Shown: positions 25,001 to 32,610, counted from the first letter of the stretch. The stretch: DNA of 64,000 nucleotides from Prionace glauca (GCA_037974335.1 CM075729.1:99743932-99807931), one strand, 5' to 3'. The notes: a model not told the origin generated them from the letters alone. Numbers and translations: made by a program.

Positions 25001-26635
25001 TTCCCCAAACACTGGTTAAGATTTGTTTTCCTGCTAACCCAGAAGGAAAATGAGGGAGTAGAAATAAAAGCAAAATACTGCAGATGTTGGAACCTGAAAC
25101 AAAGAGAAAACATTGGAAAATCTCAGCAGGTCTGACAGCAGCTGTAGAGAGAGAATAGAGCCAACATTTCGAGTCTGGATGATCCTTCGTCAGAGCTGAA
25201 GACAGCGAAAAATAGGATGATAATTATATTGTTAGGGTGAGGGGGGAATGCGTTAGAACATATGGGGGCTGAACAGAGGGCTAATGTTAGGTGGTGATGG
25301 GGGGAATTGACAAAGATGTGATAGACAAGAAAACAAAGTGAATGTAAATGGTAGTTGTTATGGGACTGACACAATGGTTTTCTTGTTTATTTAAAACTGT
25401 CATTCTTGCTATTTGACTCCCGTGTCAAGTAGCGAGACAAAATCATGGACTGGTTTCAAGATGAATTTATTAAAAGACTCTCGCTATAGGACTCTGAATG
25501 AAGTCATTCAGAGTGAAAAATTCAGAAATACATAAGCAATTATAGTTCAAATTTGATTATAAATAATTAGCATATATATGCCAATAAAAGTTTGATTTGA
25601 TTTATTCTTGTTACATGCGTTAGTATACAGTGGAATGTATTGTTTTGTGCATGCTATACAGACAAAGCATACCGTTCATCGGGAAGGAAAGGAGAGAGTA
25701 TAGAATGTAATGTTACATCCATAGCTAGGGGTGTACAGAAAGGTCAACTTAATGCACGGTAGGTCCATTCAAAAATCTGCCAGGGTCCTAACAATCGCCA
25801 AATCTGTAAGAGATTTAATTAGAGCATTGTTAGAGAGATTAAAAGAGTTAGAATTAAGTTTTAGAAGCATAGAGCAAGAGTAAAAGACAGAATTAGAAGA
25901 TATACTGGGCACAGCTTACAAGAAGTTGCCTGGGTGTTATCTCTATCCACACACATTCATCGACTAGCACAGTTTTTAAAATGAATTGGAATCACCTTAC
26001 ACTTGTTTAGTTAGAATATCCAATCGTCATGAGAATTTTAATTGCACCAACTGGGTATTGTTTTCAACTATCTTCAAATATCCCAGCTGTGTCGGAGAAT
26101 CAACTCCTTTCCTCAATGCCTTGTTTAAAGGCCTTTCCCAGCATTCCTGCAGTTAAAGATTGTGCAGGTTTTTGTGATTTATCTCTGTTAACCCTTTCTC
26201 TGAACACAGTTATTAATATGCTACTATTTTCCTCCATCATTATTAGTGTGGGTTTTATTCCCCCTCAGTGGTATTCGTGGCTAAGAAAGATGCTGATAGT
26301 GGCCTATTAATAGATTCTGTTTATGTTTCAGGAATTAAGAACACTGCCTGAATTGAAAAACAGTTAAACTGGGAAATAAGAACACTGTCTGCACTATTGT
26401 TTTTATGGAAAGAGAGGGCTCTGTGAGGAAGGTTTGTGGCCTCTTCATTTGTATCCAGCCCTCAGCTCTTTAATGATTTAAACATTGCTTTTCACTCCCT
26501 CTTGCAGGCTCCCTGCCTTCCTCCCAGTAACCACCTCTCCTGCGAGCGCTGCTGAGACTGCCAGCTCGATGACCCAGAAAACAGCTCACCTTCAGAGAAA
26601 CCTCCCCACAGAGTCACCAGCAGAATTAACCTCAT
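13026..26635 (-). CDS. MHC class I alpha chain, seven coding exons, apparently intact
   Basis: Encodes a membrane glycoprotein that should bind peptide in its alpha1/alpha2 groove, pair with beta-2-microglobulin through its Ig-like alpha3 domain and present to T cells at the cell surface. Coding exons (minus): 26635-26590, 24911-24651, 20735-20460, 18429-18157, 13987-13868, 13457-13425, 13099-13026. Lengths 46+261+276+273+120+33+74 = 1083 nt, i.e. 360 residues. All introns are phase 1 and have GT/AG borders, the standard class I layout. Groove-end residue equivalents are Y7, F59, R84, F123, S143, K146, W147, Y159 and Y171. R84 and F123 are usual outside mammals; F59 and S143 are conservative departures. 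N86 glycosylation sequon (NQS) and both domain disulfide pairs are present. Introns of 1678, 3915, 2030, 4169, 410 and 325 bp carry the repeats listed here. Classical versus non-classical status cannot be settled from sequence alone. Confidence 0.93.
13425..13457 (-). CDS. MHC class I exon 6: cytoplasmic mini-exon
   Basis: A 33-nt exon between a 'cttctattatag' acceptor and a perfect 'gtaagt' donor, phase 1-1. It encodes (G)[11 protein letters not shown], continuing the KKRG of exon 5. A 33-nt cytoplasmic exon of this phase is a conserved class I feature, and the preceding polypyrimidine tract is good. Confidence 0.86.
13730..13868. repeat. 54-bp tandem duplication next to the exon 5 donor
   Basis: A unit of about 54 bp beginning 'gagtgagtga' and containing 'cttatttcctactgcccctg' occurs about 2.5 times. 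On the minus strand each copy carries 'gtaggaaa', the same hexamer-plus sequence as the real exon 5 donor at 13867. Extra donor-like sites therefore sit inside intron 5. Confidence 0.8.
13868..13987 (-). CDS. MHC class I exon 5: connecting peptide and transmembrane segment
   Basis: 120 nt; acceptor 'attccctccacag|AT', donor 'AGAG|gtagga', phase 1-1. A short connecting peptide ([18 protein letters not shown]) leads into the hydrophobic [19 protein letters not shown] and a basic KKR stop-transfer. Length and phase match the usual class I transmembrane exon. The sequence around the donor is tandemly repeated in the next intron. Confidence 0.93.
14290..16153 (+). mobile_element. CR1-superfamily LINE, old, in MHC intron 4
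   Basis: A diverged copy in the plus orientation. It shows endonuclease remnants near 14440-14580 ('gactttaattatcctaag', the DFNYP strand), the linker, and reverse transcriptase sections ([20 protein letters not shown] then [16 protein letters not shown] at 14925-15075; a degraded FADDTK region near 15280). The C-terminal ORF part and a 3' UTR ending 'cctcctgctcctatcttcta' follow. Many frame changes and stops make it inactive. Confidence 0.88.
16500..17935 (+). mobile_element. CR1-superfamily LINE, old, second copy in MHC intron 4
   Basis: Starts about 'gtttaaaagtagataagtcc' (the DKSPGPDG region of the RT). It continues through 'gatctatatagacttccag' (VIYIDFQ.EFDKVPH), the GVPQGSVL.P region at 17150-17180, and the 3' end 'gaatgggccaaagagcctca'. 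It lies directly after the first copy in the same orientation. The start is approximate; 16154-16500 is unassigned. Confidence 0.85.
18157..18429 (-). CDS. MHC class I exon 4: alpha3 (Ig C1) domain
   Basis: 273 nt; acceptor 'tttgctctctcag|TT', donor 'TGGG|gtaaga', phase 1-1. An Ig C1 domain: [12 protein letters not shown], then [20 protein letters not shown] with the first disulfide Cys, and YSCQYEHRE with the second. A second N-glycosylation sequon is present in NHNGTYQL. The C-terminal strand ([10 protein letters not shown]) differs from the common PL.V.W ending but keeps the Trp. This domain is expected to contact beta-2-microglobulin and the co-receptor. Confidence 0.95.
18619..20338 (-). 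mobile_element. CR1-superfamily LINE with SINE-like 3' UTR, in MHC intron 3
   Basis: A 5'-truncated copy on the minus strand. A 341-codon open frame (20158-19133) covers the second half of the reverse transcriptase: [28 protein letters not shown], the thumb and the conserved C-terminal [13 protein letters not shown] region. An in-frame TAG interrupts the frame just upstream (KAFD*VPH). The 3' UTR (19130-18619) holds a block of about 120 bp (18780-18900) that matches the body of the common SINE. The same layout recurs at 57473-58432, so this is a real subfamily. Confidence 0.9.
20460..20735 (-). CDS. MHC class I exon 3: alpha2 domain
   Basis: 276 nt; acceptor 'gtgattgacag|GG', donor 'CCTG|gtgagt', phase 1-1. 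Starts [13 protein letters not shown] and contains F123 (GSDFMSF), the SKQKWD segment (S143, K146, W147 equivalents) and [18 protein letters not shown], which supplies the Y159 and Y171 equivalents. C101 and the Cys in GTCIEW form the alpha2 disulfide. S143 replaces the usual Thr, a change that keeps the hydroxyl. A CT-rich run (about 20430-20452 on plus) lies just inside the following intron. Confidence 0.95.
20800..23690 (-). mobile_element. CR1-superfamily LINE, old and long, filling MHC intron 2
   Basis: In minus orientation the 3' end lies at about 20800 and the body continues to about 23690, interrupted by a SINE at 21372-21688. Recognisable parts are the C-terminal ORF at 20830-21030, the RT region near 21814-22008 (VPQGSVL... 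IVKFADDSK) and the linker/endonuclease side beyond 23400 ('attaaagtcacccatgatta'). It is AT-rich and heavily decayed, older than the CR1 copies at 28.8 or 34.5 kb. Confidence 0.8.
21372..21688 (-). mobile_element. SINE, HE1-like, nearly full length, nested in the old CR1
   Basis: The complete family consensus in reverse: 'gaatcctacaatgcagaagg' end, 'cacatctttgg', 'gaaactggagcacc', then the head 'gaggcagcagtgctaaccac' with a B-box-like 'gaacccgggttcctgg'. Inserted in the 20800-23690 LINE, so younger than it. Confidence 0.9.
23695..24440. repeat. 46-bp intronic minisatellite, interrupted by a LINE fragment
   Basis: Units of 46 bp ('gatcagtgaatttaaagatt' plus a C-rich half ending 'tgcaatgacacc') occur about 5.5 times at 24163-24430. 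More diverged units flank at 23697-23765 and after 24400, where the C-rich half is replaced by 'ctggatccc'. A CR1 fragment (23775-24112) splits the array. The array lies in intron 2, about 210 bp downstream of the alpha1 exon donor. Confidence 0.9.
23775..24112 (+). mobile_element. CR1 reverse-transcriptase fragment inside the 46-bp array
   Basis: A single open frame (23792-24112) covering the RT core: [27 protein letters not shown], the SKFEDATK variant of FADDTK, and [13 protein letters not shown]. Both ends are truncated and there is no CR1 tail, so it arrived by insertion of an internal fragment or lost its ends in array turnover. Confidence 0.88.
24651..24911 (-). CDS. MHC class I exon 2: alpha1 domain
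   Basis: 261 nt; acceptor 'ccctgttacag|CC', donor 'GGCG|gtgagc', phase 1 on both sides. Begins [13 protein letters not shown], matching the RYF.TSVSG start of alpha1, with [11 protein letters not shown] as the conserved second strand and RTNQSGG at the end. Counting from Ala1 gives Y7, F59 in place of the usual Y59, R84 as in most non-mammalian class I, and an N86 glycosylation site. One residue is inserted near position 50-58 relative to HLA. No cysteine is present, as normal for alpha1. Confidence 0.94.
25035..25205 (-). mobile_element. Dispersed repeat with hammerhead-like core (Penelope-type 3' end family), copy 1
   Basis: On the minus strand: 'ctgacgaaggatcatccaga', then 'ctcgaaatgttggctctatt', 'gcagacctgctgagat'-type blocks and the end 'cagcatctgcagtattttgc'-like. 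The same repeat recurs at 39040-39180. The CTGANGA ... GAAA spacing resembles a hammerhead ribozyme core. Confidence 0.6.
25206..26480. other. Rest of MHC intron 1, mostly unassigned
   Basis: Apart from the repeat at 25583-25795 I see no gene, exon or known element here. The 93-codon plus-strand frame at 26029-26310 has no recognisable domain. The sequence is AT-rich. Confidence 0.5.
25583..25795 (-). mobile_element. SINE-like dispersed repeat
   Basis: Begins on the plus strand with 'gtttgatttgatttattctt', the reverse of an A-rich simple tail. It continues with 'tacatgcgttagtatacagt', 'gctatacagacaaagcatac' and 'caacttaatgcacggtaggt', blocks that I know from a repeat dispersed in shark genomes. 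The family name is uncertain. Confidence 0.6.
26590..26635 (-). CDS. MHC class I exon 1: signal peptide
   Basis: Encodes [15 protein letters not shown] plus the first base of the next codon, ending at a 'G|gtgagc' donor (phase 1). The start is fixed by an in-frame TAA two codons upstream and a favourable A at -3. The hydrophobic LILLVTLW core is short, but its position and phase fit a class I leader exon. The joined codon is GCC, giving Ala as the likely first mature residue before SHWYRYF. Confidence 0.88.
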
Positions 26636-26719
26636 CTTCCTTTACTTCCTCGTTCACACACCAGTCACTCTCTGTATCCAGCGTTCACGCTGCTGATTCG
26701 TTCAATGGCAAAGGAGTGT

Positions 26720-26761
26720 CCAATGAGAATATAAGGAGCCTGTGACTCAGCAGTCTCTGGG
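26720..26761 (-). promoter_or_regulatory. MHC-type X/Y box promoter module of the class I gene
   Basis: On the minus strand an X1-like box CCCAGAGACTGCTG (26761-26748; consensus CCYAGNRACNGATG) is followed by an X2-like AGTCAC. After exactly 20 nt comes a Y box CTCATTGG (26727-26720). The Y box ends 85 nt before the ATG. In known MHC promoters these boxes bind RFX, CREB/ATF and NF-Y and recruit NLRC5 or CIITA. No clear TATA box is seen downstream of Y. Confidence 0.65.
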
Positions 26762-26821
26762 TCGAACATTACCATAAATAGAGTTTGTGTTGACGTCTGC
26801 CCTGTTTGTGAATAGAACTCC

Positions 26822-26963
26822 CACTCACCTGATGAAGGGCCAGCAAGCGCTCCGAAAGCTAGTGGCGTTTGCTACCAAATAAACCTGTTGGACTTTAACC
26901 TGGTGTTGTGAGACTTCTTATGGTGTTTACCCCAGTCCAACACCAGCATTTCCACATCATAGA
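26822..26963 (+). mobile_element. Penelope-like element 3' end
   Basis: Contains 'acctgatgaagggccagc', 'gcgctccgaaagctagtgg', 'aaataaacctgttggacttt' and 'aacctggtgttgtgagactt', ending 'ccagtccaacaccagcattt' and 'ccacatcat'. It sits between the two X/Y modules upstream of the class I gene. Confidence 0.8.
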
Positions 26964-27007
26964 ACATCTCTGGACAGGTTGTCTGTCGAAATAAACCTGA
27001 GAACCGT

Positions 27008-27051
27008 CCAATCAGAGACGTACTCTCATCTCAGCATCATCAGTTGCCGAG
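27008..27051 (-). promoter_or_regulatory. Second, upstream X/Y-like module
   Basis: On the minus strand CTCGGCAACTGATG (27051-27038) matches X1 (consensus ..TAGCAACAGATG), and a perfect Y box CTGATTGG lies at 27015-27008. The spacing is 22 nt, two longer than usual. Same orientation as the class I gene. The Penelope-like insertion separates it from the proximal module. It may be a distal enhancer copy or a relic promoter. Confidence 0.5.
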
Positions 27052-27354
27052 AAGAATAAACTGTGCTGGATTTGAGAAATAAAGAAGAAACTAGAAGTTA
27101 TTTGATCAGGAACATGACAGAATGAAGGGAAATTAGGAACAGAGAGCGGGATCTACGAGTAATGAAGGAAGTGGAGGGGTGAGGGATCTCCCTTCCAACA
27201 CTAAGATCTTCCAATTTGAGTCCAACATCTGTTTAATAGCAGCGCAGTTAACAGTGCATTGTGTTCCTTGCCAACACAATGTAGCCATCAATGCCCATCA
27301 TGCTGTTCACATGCTGTTCATGTGTGCACTGAACTCAATCAAGAACTCACTTCC

Positions 27355-27590
27355 ATTGACTTTTTCACACAGTAAGTGGTTCAGATCTGGAATGTTCTAC
27401 CTGGAAATGAGGTGGAGGCAGGTTCAATCAATGCATTTGAGAAGGCATGTGATATAATCAATGTGCAGGGGTACAGGGAAATGACAGGGGAATAGCATTA
27501 AATCCTGATGTTTGTTTGGAAAGCTGGTTTAGACACGATGAACTGAATGGTCTAATTCTGCACCACAACAATTCTGTGATTTTAAGTAAG
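27355..27590 (+). mobile_element. CR1-superfamily LINE 3' end, old
   Basis: Reads 'tttttcacacagtaagtggt', 'ggaatgttctacctgg', then 'gaactgaatggtctaattct' and 'acaattctgtgat', the decayed C-terminal ORF end and 3' UTR of a CR1 copy. Confidence 0.72.
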
Positions 27591-27712
27591 TTGAACTCAG
27601 TAGTTTCTGGGTGTTAGCATTCTGAATGAGCTGATCTAAGTGCTAATCGCTACCCTTGCTCTCTGTCACATCCCCTGGCAGCACATCCAGTGTTGTCCTG
27701 TACTTGAGTTAT

Positions 27713-28716
27713 CACAGTAAGAAGTCTGACAACACCAGGTTAAAGTTCAGCCAGTTTATTTGATAGTAATCCCACAAGCTTTCAGAAACGGTGTTCCTTC
27801 GTCAGGTGTATGGAAGGTTCTGATAAGAGAAAGGCATATAAAGACACACACAGTTTACAGAATACTGATTAGAATGCAAGTCTTTGCAGCTAACCGGCTA
27901 TTCAAGTCTTAAAGATGCAGACAATGCGAGTGGAGATAGATTAGCACAGGTTAAAGAGATGTGTATTGTCTCCAGACAGGACAATAAGTGAGATTTTACA
28001 AGCCCAGGCAAGTCATGGGGGTTACAGATAGTGCGACATGTTACAGATAGTGTTTCCTCAGAAGACAAACACGGGACACAGTGGGCAGAGTCCCCTTTGT
28101 CGTCCAGTACTTCCCCGGAGCGGAGAATCTACGACATCTTCTCTGGAGTCTTCAACACATCATTGATGAAGACGAACATCTCGCCAGGGTCATCCCCACA
28201 CCCGCACTTTTTGCCTTCAAACAGCCGCACAACCTCAAACAGACCATTGTCCACAGCAAACTACCCAGCCTTCAGGAGAATGGTGAACACAACACCACAC
28301 AACCCTGCCACAGCAACCTCTGCAAGACATGCCGGATCATCGACATGGATGACATCATCTCATGTGAGAACACCATCCACCAGATACACAGTACATACTC
28401 TTGCAACTCGGCCAATGTTGTCTACCTGATACACTGCAGGAAAGGATGTCCCAAAGCATGGTACATTGGGGAGATCGTGCAGACGCTACAACAATGGATG
28501 AATGAACATCGCTCGACAATCACCAGGCAAGTCTGTTCCCTTCCTGTTGGCGAACACTTCAGCGGTCACAGGTTTTCAGACTCTGACCTTCGGGTAAGCA
28601 TTGTCCAAGGCGGCCTTCATGACACACGACAGCGCAGAGTCGCTGAGCAGAGACTGATAGCCAAGTTCCGCACACATGAGGACGGTCTCAACCGGCATCT
28701 GGGGTTCATGTCACAA
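27713..28716 (+). mobile_element. Penelope-like element with inverted 5' arm and endonuclease ORF
   Basis: From 'cagtaagaagtctgacaaca' (inverted copy of the element's own 3' end) through 'ccaggcaagtcatgggggtt' to the endonuclease reading frame, which stops matching the 47-kb copy at 'ggttcatgtc' (28716). The 3' arm is missing, replaced by a short piece of another repeat (about 28737-28797) and then a CR1. More diverged than the 47-kb copy. Confidence 0.85.
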
Positions 28717-28794
28717 GGGCACAGTATCACAGAATTGTTATCACACAAATGGAGTACATTTGGCCCATCATGTATATACGAGCTCTCCAAATGA
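28081..28794 (+). CDS. Penelope-like GIY-YIG endonuclease region (C-terminal part), copy 1
   Basis: 237-codon frame. Up to about residue 212 it is colinear with the frame at 47647-48405; the last 25 residues come from an unrelated flanking repeat. Features: a PLE-typical HNLKQTIVHSKLPSLQ block, a Cys cluster (PCHSNLCKTC), then GIY-YIG motifs VVYLIHC and AWYIGE and the following MNEHRS. The Arg of the RQRMNEHR motif in the other copy is Trp here (QQWMNEHR), so activity is doubtful. The reverse transcriptase part is absent. Confidence 0.82.
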   Translation: MGRVPFVVQYFPGAENLRHLLWSLQHIIDEDEHLARVIPTPALFAFKQPHNLKQTIVHSKLPSLQENGEHNTTQPCHSNLCKTCRIIDMDDIISCENTIHQIHSTYSCNSANVVYLIHCRKGCPKAWYIGEIVQTLQQWMNEHRSTITRQVCSLPVGEHFSGHRFSDSDLRVSIVQGGLHDTRQRRVAEQRLIAKFRTHEDGLNRHLGFMSQGHSITELLSHKWSTFGPSCIYELSK

Positions 28795-28799
28795 GCATT

Positions 28800-30835
28800 A
28801 TGACAAGGAGGATTTGGTAGGCCCAGGGAACCGTGGTGCACTAAAAAAGTTGATTCGTTGGTTAGGAAGAAAAAGGAGGCTTATGTTCGGATGAGGCTTG
28901 AGGGCACAGGTAGTGCATTAGAAAGTTTTAGATTGGCTAGGAGGGAGTTGAAGAGGGAGTTAAGAAGGGCTAAAAGAGGACATGAGATGACTTTGGCTGA
29001 TAGGATTAAGGAGAACCCTAAGGCGTTTTACAGGTATGTCAAGAACAGAAGGTTGGTTAGGGCAAGATTAGGGCCAGTTACAGACAGTAAAGGGAAGTTG
29101 TGTGTGGAATTGGGGGAGATTGGAGAGGCGTTGAACCAATATTTCTCTTCGGTGTTCACGCAAGGGGACATGAATGTAGCTGAGGAGGACATTGGGGTGC
29201 AGGGGTGTAAAATAGATAGTATTGAAGTTGATACAGGGGATGTGCTGGATATTTTAGAGGGTTTGAAAATAGATAAGTCCCCTGGTCCAGATGGGATTTA
29301 CCCTAGGATTCTTTGGGAGGCAAGAGAGGTGATTGCGGAGCCTCTGGCTCTGATCTTCAGGTCGTCGTTGGTCTCTGGTATAGTACCGGAAGATTGGAGG
29401 ACAGCAAATGTTGTCTCATTGTTTAAGAAGGGGAGAAGAGACTTCCCTGGGAATTATAGACCGGTGAGTCTTACTTCTGTGGTGGGTAAGGTTTTGGAAA
29501 GGATTATTAGAGACAGGATTTATAGTTATTTGGAGAGGAATGAATTGATTAGAGACAGTCAGCATGGTTTTGTAGCAGGTAGGTCATGCCTTACTAACCT
29601 TATTGAGTTCTTTGAGAAAGTGACCAAAGAGGTGGATAGGGGTAAGGCAGTTGATGTGGTGTATATGGATTTTAGCAAGGCGTTTGATAAGGTTCACCAT
29701 GGTAGGCTTCTGCAGAAAATGCAGATGTATGGGATTGGGGGTGATCTAGGTAATTGGATCAGGAATTGGCTAGCAGATAGGAGACAGAGGGTGGTGCTTG
29801 ATGGTAAATATTCGTCATGGAGTTCGGTTACGAGTGGTGTGCCTCAGGGATCTGTTTTGAGGCCACTGCTGTTTGTAATTTTTATTAATGATCTGGATGA
29901 GGGTATAGTTGGGTGGATTAGTAAGTTTGCTGATGACACCAAAGTCGGAGGTGTGGTAGATTGTGAGGAAGGGTGTCATAGTTTGCAGGGTGACTTAGAA
30001 AGGTTGCAGAGCTAGGCTGCGAGGTGGCGGATGGAGTTTAATGTGGAGAAGTGTGAGGTAATTCATTTCGGTAGGAATAACAGATGTGTTGAGTATAGGG
30101 CTAACGGGAGGACTTTGAACAGTGTGGAGGAGCAGAGGGATCTAGGTGTATGTGTACATAGATCCCTGAAAGTTGGGAATCAAGTAGATAAGGTTGTTAA
30201 GAAGGCATACGGTGTCTTGGCGTTTATTGGTAGGGGGATTGAATTTAGGAATCGCAGCGTCATGATGCAACTGTACACAACTCTGGTGCGGCCGCACTTG
30301 GAGTTTTGTGTGCAGTTCTGGTCCCCACATTACAGGAAGGATGTAGAGGCTTTGGAGAGGGTGCAGAGGAGGTTTACCAGGATGTTGCCTGGTATGGAGG
30401 GGAGATCCTATGAGGAGAGACTGAGAGATTTGGGGTTGTTTTCGCTGGAAAGAAGGCGGCTAAGAGGGGACCTTATTGAAACATATAAGATGATTAGAGG
30501 TTTAGACAGGGTAGATAGTGATAGCCTTTTTCCTAGGATGGAGAAAGCTAGCACGAGGGGGCACGACTTTAAATTAAGGGGGGGTAGTTATAGGACTGAT
30601 GTCAGGGGTAGGTTCTTTACCCAGAGGGTGGTGAGGGACTGGAATGCCCTGCCAGCTGCAGTTGTAAATGCACCTAGTTTGGGGGCGTTTAAGAGATCTG
30701 TGGATAGGTTTATGGACGAAATGGGATTGGTTTAGATTAGTGGGTTAGTGTGTTGTTTTTTTTAAAAGCTGGTCGGCGCAACATCGTGGGCCCGAAGGGC
30801 CTGTTCTGCGCTGGAATGTTCTGTGTTCTATGACT
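28800..30835 (+). mobile_element. CR1-superfamily LINE, long copy with RT ORF broken by one stop
   Basis: 5'-truncated after the endonuclease domain. The linker ([20 protein letters not shown]) and RT are open from 28858 to 30015 ([52 protein letters not shown]). A single TAG at 30013 is followed by the same frame to 30735 (thumb and LVRPHLEFCVQFWSPHYRKD). The 3' UTR has 'cggcgcaacatcgtgggccc', ending 'gttctgtgttctatg'. Apart from the truncation it is well preserved. Confidence 0.93.
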
Positions 30836-30889
30836 TAGTGGTTCCCAGACCAGCTTTACACAGACACATTGGTGCTCACCCAGTATTGG

Positions 30890-31235
30890 CTAATTGTAAA
30901 AAAACTTACGGGGATTTAGTGGCATCGTGGTATCGTCACCGAACTAATCCAGACCCATGGCAGAATAGTTCAATAAAAATCTGGAAGAAGCATCATCTTG
31001 TGATGACAATGAAACCATTGCTGGGTATTGCACCCATTTGTTAATGTGATTTAACGAAGGAAATCTGCCATCCTTACCTGGTCAAGCTTACATGTATCTC
31101 CAGACCTTAGCAATGTGATTGGCTTTTAACTGCCCTCTGAAATGGCTGAGTGAACTACAGGGCTTAAGGGCAATTAGGGATGGGCAACAAACACTGGCCC
31201 AGCCAGCAACACCAGCAATTGAAAAACATTCTGCG
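30890..31235 (+). mobile_element. SINE, second tRNA-derived family ('gggatgggcaacaaa' type)
   Basis: Contains 'gtggtatcgtcaccgaacta' (A-box-like start), 'tccagacc', 'caataaaaatctggaa', 'gaaggaaatctgccatcctt' and the conserved end 'gggcaattagggatgggcaa'. A family separate from the HE1-like SINEs; another copy is at 45135-45425. Confidence 0.8.
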
Positions 31236-31392
31236 AGCTTTGATCCACATTTAAATGAATGATTTCATTGGAGAGATGAGACTGATCTTTAAGCAGAGAC
31301 AGTCTCTGCTCCTCCACCCCAACCCTGATACAGGCAAAACTCTCCCATCAGCCATCGGATACCCACTCCCCTCCTCCCCTCCTCCCACCACC

Positions 31393-31393
<1 letters not shown>

Positions 31394-31424
<31 letters not shown>
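31394..31424. repeat. Poly(C) run of about 31 nt
   Basis: An uninterrupted run of C on the plus strand, G on the minus strand, within a (CCA)n-like context. It can form G-quadruplex or i-motif structures and is a likely site of length error in assembly. Confidence 0.9.
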
Positions 31425-31425
<1 letters not shown>

Positions 31426-31557
31426 CCCACGCTCAGACACACACGTGGAACACTGCCAAAAGCATTCTCCAGAGGGCCCACCCAGCAATGCCAACTTAAC
31501 ACTGCCGACCTGGCACTTCCACGCTGGCACTACCAACTTGAAATTGTCAGGGTGTCA

Positions 31558-31866
31558 GAATCATAGAATCACTACCGTGCAGAGGGAGGCCATTCGGCCC
31601 ATTGAGTTTGCACCAACTACTATCCAATCCAGGCCCCATTCCCGTAACCCAACACTCTTACCCTGCTAATTCTCCTGACACTAGATTGAATTTAACATGG
31701 CCAATCTTTGGACCGAGGGAGGAAACCAGAGCACCTGCAGGAAACCCACACAGACACGGGGGGAGAAAGTGCTGTCTCCACAGAGACAGTGACCCGAGGC
31801 CAGAATTGAACCTGGGTTCCTGGAGCTGTGAGGCAGCAGTGCTAACCACTGTGCCACCATGCCACC
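31558..31866 (-). mobile_element. SINE, HE1-like, nearly complete
   Basis: From 'agaatcactaccgtgcagag' (3' end reversed) through 'ggaggaaaccagagcacctg' to the head 'gaggcagcagtgctaaccac' and 'gtgccaccatgccacccc'. Minus orientation. Confidence 0.9.
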
Positions 31867-31867
31867 C

Positions 31868-31978
31868 CAGAACAATTGTGTCAGGGGCATTAGCAGGGTA
31901 AATTAGGGAGATAGGGCCTTGGTTGGTACAGTCTCAATGGGCCAAATGGCCTCTTCCTGCACTGTAGGGTTTCTATTC
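31868..31978 (+). mobile_element. SINE 3' end, opposite orientation to its neighbour
   Basis: 'cattagcagggtaaattagg', 'gatagggccttgg', 'aatgggccaaatggcctctt' and 'cactgtagggtttctatt' are the last 110 bp of the common SINE. It abuts the head of the preceding minus-strand copy, giving a head-to-tail inverted pair. Confidence 0.82.
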
Positions 31979-32039
31979 TTTGAATTTGCTCAATAACACA
32001 CCCCTGGCATTATTCCTAATTTCCTCCCTACCTTCCATT

Positions 32040-32610
32040 TCCTGATTTACAGCAACTTCTGGGATGTTACTCGCGATCTGGTTTGTTCCCAGTTGATAGT
32101 TTCCCAGGAGGTGATGTTCACATTATATTTTTTCATTTTAGCTTTCAGTGAATCCTGATGGTGCTTCTATTGCCCTCCTGTGGTCTGCCTGCCCTCACTG
32201 AGCTGGTACCTGACATCTGAACAATATGACCAACCCAATGAAGCTGAATGTTTGTGGTGCCTGCTTGTGAAAAAACACCAATATTATTGTCTGTCCTCCC
32301 ATAATTTGTAAGATCTTCTGCAGACAGTGTTGAAGCTGTGACTCCAGTGCTATGAGATACCTCCAATACATTGTTGATGTTTCAGCTCCATACAGTGAGC
32401 GAGGATGACAACCCACATGGCAGTCCACGAGCTTTGTAACTCTAATATCTTCAAACACTTCCTTCCTCAGGTGATCAAAGGCTGTACCAGTAGATTTCAG
32501 ATGATGTTGGATTTCTTTGTCAATAGTAAAGTAGTGTGTCGCTCCGGGAGGTCACCCGCAGGTGTGAACATGAGGGACCCGACATTCCAGGTCAAAACGT
32601 TACCACTTAT
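32040..32610 (-). mobile_element. Non-LTR retrotransposon fragment, RTE-like C-terminal region
   Basis: Minus-strand reading near 32400-32230 gives SLYGAETST followed by YRRLIALESQL-like residues, then HCLQKILQIM and FIGLV. This resembles the LYGAETWT...FH.RCLR.IL block at the C-terminus of RTE-type LINEs in vertebrates. It is decayed and unlike the CR1 copies here. The clade assignment is tentative. Confidence 0.5.

Noticed and set aside
24622-25113. 163-codon minus-strand frame as a single-exon protein
   Set aside because: It extends the alpha1 exon into both introns; the acceptor at 24911 and donor at 24651 define the true exon.
27077-27093. Interferon-stimulated response element near the upstream X/Y module
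   Set aside because: 'aaagaagaaact' is one base off the GAAA-NN-GAAACT spacing, so I did not call it.
28031-28429. Plus-strand frame of 132 Ser/Thr-rich codons
   Set aside because: Alternate-frame shadow of the Penelope-like endonuclease ORF at 28081-28794.
31255-31566. 103-codon proline-rich frame across the poly(C) run
   Set aside because: Low-complexity translation of poly(C)/(CCA)n with no domain or splice support.
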